DNA of 64,000 bases from Asterias rubens (Eukaryota; Echinodermata; Asteroidea; Forcipulatida; Asteriidae): positions 11,964,545 through 12,028,544 of the forward strand of contig NC_047082.1 in assembly GCF_902459465.1 (NCBI RefSeq), given 5' to 3'. Both the position numbers and the translations under genes were made by a program. The notes beneath the pieces were generated by a model. It searched no databases, was not told the origin of the DNA, and worked only from the letters and a program-made list of their open reading frames with translations. Positions 54,957-64,000 of the stretch are shown one piece after another (positions within the stretch are counted from its first letter, which is position 1; every line of letters starts with the position of its first letter).

Positions 54957-57900
54957 TTATAAGGTAAAATAAATACTACTAACTAATAATAATAACAATA
55001 ATAAAACTCTGACCTCTCCTTCATCATTCTTATCTGCTTCCTCCTCGATGGTTTCCATTTCTTTTGGTTTGCCGTCATATGAATCTGTCTCATCTTCGGA
55101 GCTCGGTGGTTGAACTAAATAACTGGTGCACGGAAACTGACAAACGGGCACTGAACACAGAACAAAGAAGATAACAAGAAAATAGATATATGATCAGTGG
55201 GAGTGTTGTGGCCAAGCGGACAAGCTCGGATGGTTAAGTCATGGGGATGTGACGTAAGACATAAGACATAAGACATAAGAAAACTTTATTGATCTTCAAA
55301 AGAAGAAATTGCATTGCTCACACAAGTTTTTTAAAACACACCAAATATGAAAATGTAACAACAGGCAGATACAAAAAAAGCACAAGATACAGGGACAAGG
55401 ATTTAAGAATAAAAAAAAAAAAAAAGCCGACAGGCCATTATGTCTATACAACAAGGGGTTTGAATCCAAGTCGTGACTTGCAGCACCGGCTGTATACTCC
55501 CCAGGGAGCTGAGATGGTTTAAGAAATGAAATACTGTATTATGGCCCAGTGAACAGGGGATGTAATGTAAGAAGTGCTTTGATACACTCTTCTGGCAAAG
55601 ATAAGCCCTACATCAAAACCGACTATTATCAGGGGTGAGAGTCATTGCTGACAAAAAAACTCTGAAATTGGGATCCAAACTTTAGAAAGTACATTGAATG
55701 GTTGGCATTTCCACCTTTTAGTAATCAGTGGTAGTGGAGGTGTCATGGCCGAGCGCTTAAGAGCATCGATTACAAACTCTCGTCTTTCTGCTCAGCAGAG
55801 TGTGGCTGAATGTGTCTTTAAGCATGACAGTAATAACTATTGCCTTGTCCTTCGTATAGGACGTAAAGCTGTTGGTCCTGTGTATTGTGTACCGCGCGTA
55901 AAATAACCCAGTGCAAACAAAAGAGAAGGGGTTCGCCCCGGTGTTACTGGCTGCACCCTGTACACCCCTTAGGTGCTACAAAATTGGGTCTCAGAATTCA
56001 CAATTTTCAAAAACCTTTCTGTAAAATGTTTATGCTAAGGGAGCCTTGAGACTTTGAGATATCAGACTTTGAGATATCAAAGAGCAGGATCTATTTAAAT
56101 GTTTAAAAAATAACAGATGATTTTCTTCACCTGTCAGCTGTCAATCAAGTGTCTGAACGCGGATGTAAGTCTGGAATGACTCATCCCTGTATTACAATTG
56201 TACACATGGATGCTAAGATGTTTTATCAATTATGATAATATTATCAAAGTCTTATTTAGCGCCTGTATCTACCAAACAAGGTACTCAAGGCGCTGAGTAT
56301 ACAAACTCTCAGAAAGATAGGTTATTGCAGTGATGAATTCTGAGACCCAATTATGTATCACCTTATGCGGGTTTACAAGGTGCTACGGCGCATACAGCAG
56401 CCACAGCCAGGAACACATGGGCTAACCCCTTCACTTTTCGATAAGTGCACTGGGTCCTTTACATGCGTTACACAACACATGGGACCGTAGAGCAAGGAAC
56501 AGAAGGAGTTACAACTCCAGTCTTAATCCCGAAGCTCAAATTAATCCGATTAGCGCTGCATCCACCTCCAGTGGAAACACTATGGATGTGAACCGCAGGG
56601 CCTGTAAAAGGCTGTACACATTACGACCGCAGCGAGCTCTTTGTACGTAACCACAGACATATAATACCTAGTTCTTTATACATCGCTTGTCAGGAAATGC
56701 GCCCGCAGATGTTTCTGCCGGTAAGCGCTGGTCATTTGTGACCGCGGTAACACAAGTGGAACCTTTGATATACGACTAGTTGTAACCCCTTCTGTTCCTT
56801 GCTCTATGATGGGACCAACAGCTTTACGTCCCATATCCGACGGATGAAGCAATGGCTAAGTGTCTTGCTTAAGAACACAAGTGTCACAGCTGGGGATTCA
56901 AACCCACACTCTGCTGATCAGAAACACCAGAGTTTGAATTTGGTGCTCTTAACCGCTTTACAAGAGTAAAGTTAGACATCATCTAGAGTATGCCACACCA
57001 GTCTGGATTAGTCTCTTTAAGGGGGGTCTACACAAGGAGTAAATAAAGCACTCACATAGCTTCTGCGGGGGTCCTGTTTGATACTGAGAGTCTAATGGTG
57101 GAGCCCCATTTCCGCCTCTGTTCTGGGTGATGAAGAACACTCCAAGAAATGAGCAAAAGCACCTGAACAAAAAAATGATCAAGAATTAAAAGCGTGTTGC
57201 ATGTCCAGAAGTATGACCTTTCAAAGGCACTGAATACCTTTGGTAATTGTCAAAGACCAGTATATCCTCACTTGGTGTATCCCAACATATACATAAATTA
57301 ACAAACCTGTGAACATTTGGGCTCAATTGGTCACTGAAATTGGTCATTGAAAGAAAACAATGAACAAAATATATAACACAAATAGTTGCACAAAATGGTG
57401 TGCTTTCAGATACCTCAGAAAAGCTCATCAGATTCAATAATGTATGTGCAAAATTACCTTTTTTCTCAACTCAAAGGCTAAATAACTTCATCTGAATCTG
57501 TTGTATGGGTTAGGAGAAAATTGTGCATAACCATGCTCAATTTTAAGCATGTAACATTTTCCTTCATGGTGGCAACCAAATAAGCTGTTTTGTTTGGTAA
57601 GGTTGTTAGATGCAGTTTTCTCAAATAATATATGAATTAATTTCAGAGAGAAATGATTCACAGAAAAAATGGTTCTAGTATGAACTTCATAATCAGTAAG
57701 CTATCAGATTAAAACAAAACATCCAACGCTTTTTATCCTTACTAATCCTGTGTAATACCTTTAAAGGGACTGGGTACTTTTTGTAGGACAAATAAACACA
57801 ATGTCCACAGATTTACAAAAACTTACACAGTTTGAAGATAATGATGGTAGAAAGCTTCCCTAAAAATATTACTTGCTGAGGTGCTGTATTTTCTGAGATA

Positions 57901-60900
57901 TTTTAGCATGTAAAAATGCATTTTTGTGACATTGTTTTACTCATTTCTCAAAAACTACAGCACCTCAGGAAGTAATATTTGAAGGGAAGCTTTCTACCAT
58001 CATCTTCAAACGGTGTAAGTTTAGTGTAAATCTGCGGACATTGTGTTTTGTGTTACAAAAGTACCCAAATCCTTTGAGCAAAGATGTTAATTCCAAGGTA
58101 TTTTTTGTAAAAAAAATAATTTGAAAAATCAAAAGTCTTACCCAAAAAGGAACATCACTATTTGTACAAAAGTTAAGCCGTTGAATTCACCGTAGAAAAA
58201 TATACCTAAATAAAATGGAGAAGGGAAAACAAAAACCAGTTAACAACGCAACAATGTGTTTGCTACAAAGGCAGCATCCTTAAGTGTTTTGATTCAAGAC
58301 TCAATTGCCGGCTTTCTTGAGTCTTGATTCAAGGCTTCTATCTATCTTTAGTCTAGACTCAAGACTCAATCGACAGCATCTTTGAGAAACAAGTAGGTGG
58401 CGCATCTTCAATTGTTGATTGAGTTAAAGACCAATGGGCGGCATCTTTGAGGCTTGATTCAAGACTCAAACAGCCGCGTCTTTAAGTCTTGATTCAAATG
58501 GCAGGGCGGCGTCTTTATAAAAGGCGTCTTTGAGTCTTGATTCAAGACTCAAGATAGATGGCATTCTTTAGTCTTGATTCAAGACCCAATGGGCAGCATT
58601 TTAAAGGCATCGTCTTTGAGTCTTAATTCAAGATTCAAAGGGCGACATATTTGAGTCTTGATTCAAGACTCCAAGATAGATGGCATCCTTAGTCTTGATT
58701 CAAGACCCAATGGGCAGCATCTTATAGGCGGCGTCTTTGAGTTTTGATTAACCCTTTAGCACGCATACCGCCTGGAGGCGCCCTGCATATTACCACGCAT
58801 ACCGCCCACCTTCGCCCACGCAGTTTGACATGGTGTACTTTGAGTTATAAACGTGCGATTAAAACGCAGCAAACAGCCGTAGATAGAGCGCGATCTCAAG
58901 ATGACAACAGTCTAAAAATAGCACATGGTCCACATAAGAAAAAATGACGTAAGGCATACCTGTACGAGTAGGTGCTTTTTCTCTGTGTGGATCGGGCCGT
59001 TTTTATCTGTGTAGATAGACTGTATATAGGGGACGTGTTCATGTACCACACGCACATGTACACAGTAATGGCAGTCTCCCGCTTGTTTGCGGCAAACTTT
59101 CTGGTGTTTTTACACACCGTTATTTGAAAGGATTTTACAAAAGGTTTTAGGCACTGAAGTTATCTGTGGGTAATAGAGGCATTCATTTTCATTTCTAAAG
59201 GTATGTTGTGATTATTTTCAACCAATTTTTGTAGCTTTGTTTTTCTGTCAGATGACAGTAAAGTTGAGAAAACCTTTGCGCACAGCATGGGAGGTGTTCA
59301 TGATTTAAGAGTCAAAAGACGCATCTTTGATCCTTGATTCAAGACTCAATTAAGGTGGCATCTTTGAGCCTTGATTCAAGTCTCAATAGACATCCTTCTT
59401 TCTTGAGTCTTGATTAAAGATTCAAGGGTACAGTATGAATCCACCAAAATGTACCATCTAGCTAACTGTCTTGACAGGGGTGGGGGCTGGGGGGTGTTTG
59501 ACCTTTGACACTGCTCACCTGCTAATATTGCACTGACTGTAAAGAAGACAAAGAAGGTTGGTACCACTACAGTGGCCTGGAATGCTTGCATAGCCCTCGT
59601 TACATATCTGGACACATAGGTAGAAAGAAAACAGCAATAAGTTACTTTCACTCCTATTAAACAGGGGCTTCAAAATTATATTCAACTTTGTGATGCACTC
59701 ATTTTTCATTATAGTAGAGTCCTCTTGGAAGTGGGAAGGACAAAATAAGTTTTTAACCTCACGTTTAAAAGGACGGTAAAATGTAACTTGTTTTGATGCT
59801 CTTTTAGAGAAACAATTGAATAGTTAAATCAGGTTAGTTTGGAAGGATTGTGATTGCGTGTCATGCATGTCTTTTTATAATTTTGGATGAGCATAGCTCA
59901 GAAATTGAATGGCTAACCGAATAAACAAATTATAAAACACCCTTCCTAAAAGTTTAGCCATTGACATATTATTTGATTTCAAGAGACTGACAGACTTTTT
60001 ATATGAAGTTTTTGAGTATTTGGCATTTACAGAGCTGCCAATGCTCCCTGATTCTGCGGTAAGTTCCCTGAAAATAATAAAAACAATCTTTCCATGTTAC
60101 GATGAACAAATTGGAAGATCTCCCTCAAATTAAATGTAATTCTAAATATCTCCCTGAATGCTTTAGAAAATATCCCTGACTTGCAAGATGCAAATGTTGT
60201 CTGCTTTTAGGACAGGATTTATTTATACAGGGAGCCTATTTTAGACCTTATTTACACTAGATCCTGAGAGGTGGATTAGACCCAGATCTGATCCTACAAT
60301 GTGGATTTAAAAGCTTGTGAAAATGCAAATAAGCAGGATCAGACCAAGTTCACAGGATCCTGCAATTTTAATGCACCTGAGGCCTGGTTCATACTTCCTG
60401 TGAATACGAATGCAAGTTCACAGGATCCTGCAATTTTAATGCACCTGAGGCCTGGTTCATACTTCCTGTGAATACGAATGCAAGTTCACAGGATCCTGCA
60501 ATTTTAATGCACCTGAGGCCTGGTTCACACTTCCTGCGAATACGAATGTGATTTTGATGCCACAAATTCGCAACAAATCATTTGCGTCAGTTGACACGTG
60601 CTCATCAACTTCTGTGAAACTTTTGCTTCAAAAACATCCCTGTAAAGTCAAAATTTGTACCCCATTTGCATTCGATGGAAGTATTAACCAGGCTTTAGGT
60701 GGATCAGATCTGGCACAGTGGATTCCACGTTTTTTTTTGTTCAGGTCATTTCCGGATTTTGCTGGGGACGGCAGGGTTTTTGCTAGTGTTTTTTGTGGAA
60801 CTACTGTGATAAAAGGTGGGATCAGAGCTGAATCAAGCACTGGTGTTAAGTAAAACCCAGCACAAGATCTTCCTGTGGTTGTGATAAGAATACTGTATCT

Positions 60901-63374
60901 CAACTCAATCCATCGTTCCGGATTGAGTGTGAACGTGGTATTAGTAATGTGCACCCAGAGCTAATTCAGACAATTTGAGTGCAATGCAATTAACCAGCAT
61001 GACTCTTCAAATTGCGACCTTGATAGCCAATAGCAACTCTCACACAGTGTCTCACTGCTGGAGAGACCATAGAGTAAGGACAATTACTCTATGCAGACAC
61101 AACCACTTAATCAAACTTCATCAGCGGTCCCAAGACAAATTCCATTGTGGAGAGGTTAGTACTCCCTTACACAGCTCTGGGTACCAGCTGTTTTGATGCA
61201 GAGATTAATAAGAAGGGTTTCAATTTAAAGTAGTGTGTATTTGGACATAGAGTGAGGACACATGTCACTCTCCATGTGTGCCTAAGAGCTGTTGAGTGAC
61301 TTACACAGTAGGATGTATGTTACAGACAGGTTTGCGGTAACACCATGTAATGACTATCTCTAAACGAGTTGGGGTGGTTCTGAAAAAAAAAACGTTGGTT
61401 TCAACTCAACGTTTATGTTATGATGTATGTTATGAAAGCATGCAAATTTGAATATTATATAGTGCACGTGTCGATCTAGGTTTATTCTATTTATTTGTAA
61501 ATAAACCCATTAAAAGATAGAGGGACATCTTTTAAGTGGAAATAAACACATTTTGAAATTTTGATGCATCGGATGGACGGCGGTGGGAATGCAAATTACG
61601 CGCTGGTTTTATTTCATGTGATAAAAAATGCTGCAATAAGGCAACACCATGTTTTATGGGATAACTCAGAAGAAAGAAATTAGCATTTCAAGATCTCTTT
61701 TGTTTTATTTTTAAAGAAATGTAAACCTTTTGAAACAAGTGGAGTTAATTACTATATGCCATAATGTAGGTTTCAGTTTCTCAATTTGGGTTTAAAAAAA
61801 AACTAAATTGTCACGAGTGAGTACCAAGGTACTACTAGTTTTAGCAGTTTGGGTTTGAGTTGGGGTTTGGGTTGGCCTCGAGTGAGGGTGGGGGGGGGGC
61901 TGGATATTACATGCATAAGGTAATCTCCCCTGCTCATTCATTGGGTATGAACATAAGGTTATAGCAGCGTTTGATCCCATGTTTCCCTTCTACGTAAATG
62001 AAACCCCACTTCAGCCTCCAGTGAAGAACTAATCTTGAATTTTCACGTACTGTACATCACAAAACATGCTATAAAAGGGTGACAAATAATGTGTCGCCCT
62101 ATTGCAGCACAAGTTGTATAACAAATAATTGGGCGACACCAAAAAAAGTTATTTTCTAAATCAATGATTTATTCCTTTACATTAATCAGAAAATCAATTT
62201 TGTCAACAAATAAATCATTTCTTTCATAAAAACTTGTTTATAAAGCATGTGGTTCTTTAGATACACAGCTGTCGCCCTATTAGAGCATTTTTGATGATGT
62301 TTACTTACCTTATTTGTGCCACGCCCGTTATAACAATAACGATGATCATAATGTAAAAGACTGGATATTCAACCTGGCTCTGACCTGAGGCAGTCAGAGT
62401 GATCATACCAGATACTGCCTTGGAACCAATCACGGTCAAAGAAGCTACAAGACAGAAAAACGAACATCAAGAAAATTATTTAAGAATTGATGTCCCTTGT
62501 ATCATTATCATCAGCAGCATGGCAGTGTGTTATAAAGTGTTAGTGCAAATATTACCAGCATGAAATGGTTAGCCGTAATTTTTACATGCAATTTGACTCT
62601 ACAGATAGCGATCACGCAATACAGTAGCCATGTGTACGAGGCAACTTTTACCAGCAACTTGGAGGCAACCAAGATCACACGTGGTTGGTAGCACACGAGC
62701 CAATCTCCGAACAATGTCTTACAATCCACAAGAACAGTGGGTGATGACCATTGAAATGTTACTGTCTTTTCTGTCTTAGAGATTGCCTGGAACTGGTTGC
62801 CTTGTGTAACATAGTAATAGTAACAATAATAATCAATTTTTGTATAGCGCTTTCAACAACCAAAGACAGGCATGTGAGTAACTATCCATGGAAAAAGAGG
62901 AAAAGAGAAAACCGAGCAAGAAAAAAAGAGGAAAAGACAATATTCCTAAGCTTTTGTACACAGAGAGTTAAGGAAAAAAGAGGAAAATCAAAACCCCAAA
63001 GAGGAAATCAGCTGAGGAGAGAAAGTCTCACATGCCTACAAAGGGCGTCTCAAAATGCTTCCAATATTTACCCCTGGTCACTAGGCCTTAATTCATTCCT
63101 TAAACCATCTCAGCTCCCTTTGTAGTATACAGTCTGTGCAACATAAATATACGCTACTTGGCTAAATCAATCACAAGAACCATCTCCTGCCCTCACAGGT
63201 AACCAAACCACATGGCCCTACATTGGTGTAAAGAGGGTTTATAGAAAGAATTGGAAGCAAAAAGGCAAACTTCTCACCTAGAATGGCAGCTGGTAGAATG
63301 AATAAAATAACATGAAGGGAACCGTAGCGGTGTACTACAATATTAACTGCTATAAAAATTATGACCTCCGTCGC
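54957..63374 (-). CDS. NIPA-like magnesium transporter family protein (NIPAL2/3-type), 3' six exons, 5' partial
   Basis: In transcription order the exons are 63374-63278, 62444-62309, 59607-59519, 58205-58142, 57162-57056 and 55150-54957. All have GT-AG introns and matching phases, giving 228 residues to a TAA stop. The fragment spans at least four hydrophobic helices. Its family blocks are SLTVIGSKAVSGMITL, ATVVVPTFFVFFTVSAILAG, GIFFYGEF and LFGCFCSFLGVFFITQNR, which match the last half of NIPA-like proteins. These are polytopic membrane proteins linked to Mg2+ transport; the substrate here is inferred. A cytosolic acidic tail follows (SSEDETDSYDG, METIEEEADKNDEGE). The last exon may read through to the stop at 54957, ending in a Leu-rich stretch from a TTA/TTG microsatellite, or may splice out at a weak GTCAGA after GEGE to an unseen exon. 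Confidence is high for the family and moderate for the C-terminus. Confidence 0.85.
55199..55570 (+). repeat. SINE fragments
   Basis: A head fragment (GTGTTGTGGCCAAGCGGACA), an (ACATAAG)n tract near 55258-55281 and a body fragment (GGGAGCTGAGATGGTTTAAG). Confidence 0.5.
55738..56035 (+). mobile_element. tRNA-derived SINE
   Basis: ATGGCCGAGCGCTTAAGAGC head, B box degenerate, body with AGAGAAGGGGTTCGCCCCGG and GTGCTACAAAATTGGG. Confidence 0.6.
56255..56960 (-). mobile_element. tRNA-derived SINE, minus strand, split by a hAT-like MITE
   Basis: Body at 56255-56487, then 56809-56960 with GGGGATTCAAACCCACAC and GCTCTTAACCGC (the head). The insertion between them is listed separately. Confidence 0.65.
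56488..56808. mobile_element. hAT-like MITE (family J) nested in the SINE
   Basis: Ends TAGAGCAAGGAACAGAAGG and its inverse. Flanked by ATGGGACC at 56479-56486 and 56809-56816, an 8-bp duplication. The SINE reads on across it. Confidence 0.75.
57222..57765. mobile_element. Family A-related MITE, copy 15 (diverged)
   Basis: Starts AAAGGCACTGAATACC and contains TGGTAATTGTCAAAGACC. The second half shares TATGAACTTCATAATCA with 10420-10510. Confidence 0.5.
57761..58076. mobile_element. TTAA-flanked MITE family D, copy 2
   Basis: TTAAAGGGACTGGGTACTTT left; the right end AAGTACCCAAATCCTTT has lost its TTAA. It lies 66 bases from the NIPA-like exon at 58142. Confidence 0.7.
58285..59430. repeat. 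Palindromic-unit minisatellite, interrupted
   Basis: Many copies of GAGTCTTGATTCAAGACTC, itself a 9-bp inverted pair around one base, with spacers such as GGGCAGCATCTTTGA, at 58285-58750 and 59310-59425. About 58751-59309 is unrelated inserted sequence. Lies in a NIPA-like intron. Confidence 0.85.
59700..60230. other. NIPA-like intron, nothing recognised
   Basis: AT-rich, no repeat family or exon recognised. Confidence 0.4.
60347..60548. repeat. 68-bp tandem repeat, about three copies
   Basis: Units start AGTTCACAGGATCCTGCAAT at 60347, 60415 and 60483, near-identical. Flanking sequence at 60240-60950 has loosely inverted GATCAGATCTGG-type words. Confidence 0.9.
60960..62300. other. NIPA-like intron, nothing recognised
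   Basis: AT-rich. Short inverted words GTGTCGCCCTATTGCAGC and TGGGCGACACC lie near 62090-62150. No exon supported. Confidence 0.4.
62627..62808. mobile_element. Inverted-repeat element family R, copy 2
   Basis: GTGTACGAGGCAACTTTTAC left and GGTTGCCTTGTGTAAC right, like 6461-6662. Confidence 0.55.
62812..63200 (-). mobile_element. SINE body and tail, minus strand
   Basis: Contains AATAATAATC then TTTGTATAGCGC, and TTAAACCATCTCAGCTCCC, the reverse complement of the body word in the copy at 50425. Confidence 0.5.
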
Positions 63375-63897
63375 CTAGAAAGAAAGAGAAAGGTAGACAT
63401 CTCAGCTAAATAAGGAGTTGGTGAATTTAACACAAAATTATATCGGTAAAAACACATTATAACGAAACGTTTGCCGGGGCAATGCAACATGGTTTTAGGG
63501 TGGAGTCCCATTCCTAACCCTTATTTTAAAGGGAATATGTACCATTTTGTTTTCGGAATAGTTTGATTGTTTTATTCCTATACAACTACTGCAAAAGTTC
63601 CATTCAAAAAGGTGGTCGTGTTTTTTGGATATTGTCGAAAACCGGAGCACTTCCATAGGAAGAATAATCCGTCATTGGAATAATACCCAACCTGAGAAAC
63701 TTTTGACTGTCAGTATCACTTCACAAATTAAAATTTGTGGGGATAAAAACTGATAAACTTTTCCATAATCACACTGCTTTAAAAAAGATATAATTCTCAA
63801 AATGCTTTACACTATCGAAAGCCGCTGTACTTTCTGATCCAAGTAAGTCTTTGTTGCCATTAATTTTTAGAGTGATCATTTAACACCATACCTCCCC

Positions 63898-64000
63898 TTA
63901 AAGCCATTATACACTTTCGGAACAGAAAAACAAGTTCACAGATATTTACAAATAACTTACAGGCTTTACAGAAGGTAATGGTGAAAGACTTCTCTTGAAA
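63898..64000. mobile_element. TTAA-flanked MITE family B, copy 4, runs off the window
   Basis: TTAAAGCCATTATACACTTT start; the interior matches 10756-10860. Confidence 0.7.

Noticed and set aside
62751..63125. 124-codon frame rich in Lys/Arg/Glu
   Set aside because: Overlaps a SINE body and an A-rich tract; no domain, and it is antisense to the NIPA-like intron.

Overview
The window looks like nuclear DNA of an invertebrate deuterostome. The sea-star-like repeat landscape (TTAA-flanked MITEs, tRNA-derived SINEs) makes an echinoderm, probably an asteroid, my best guess; this is an inference, not a measurement. The genes are split into short exons with GT-AG introns, intergenic DNA is AT-rich, and repeats make up a large share of the sequence. 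Almost all of the long open frames are repeat or chance frames, so I rebuilt the genes by joining exons on splice signals, reading phase and family similarity.

Four protein-coding genes are supported. (1) Plus strand, 3082-17265: the last eleven exons of a glucokinase-regulatory-protein-like gene (GCKR, a SIS-domain protein); its 5' exons lie left of the window. (2) Minus strand, 24374-21194: a complete four-exon gene for a 184-residue type I membrane protein with a signal peptide, one immunoglobulin domain, a transmembrane helix and a short basic tail. (3) Plus strand, 27663-35568: a complete five-exon gene of the PRXL2B/FAM213B (selenoprotein U) family. Its redox motif is U-P-L-C, with the first Cys position encoded by an in-frame TGA, and the 3'UTR carries a SECIS-like hairpin at 36408-36503. 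(4) Minus strand, 63374-54957: the last six exons of a NIPA-like (NIPAL2/3-type) magnesium-transporter-family gene; its 5' exons lie right of the window.

Between genes 3 and 4 (about 36.8-54.9 kb) there is no well-supported gene. This stretch is dominated by a 7-kb satellite (54-60-bp monomers with higher-order periods near 1.2 kb), set inside a giant inverted repeat whose arms (about 38.0-39.5 and 46.05-47.6 kb) each carry the same tRNA-like SINE. A few exon-like frames at 48.7, 50.0 and 52.7 kb are reported at low confidence.

The introns and spacers hold at least ten families of short inverted-repeat elements, several tRNA-derived SINE copies, and several minisatellites, two of them directly in front of GCKR exons. 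The genes are not an operon and no shared pathway is implied. The most interesting items are the selenoprotein gene with its SECIS, the uncharacterised Ig-domain membrane protein, and the satellite palindrome.
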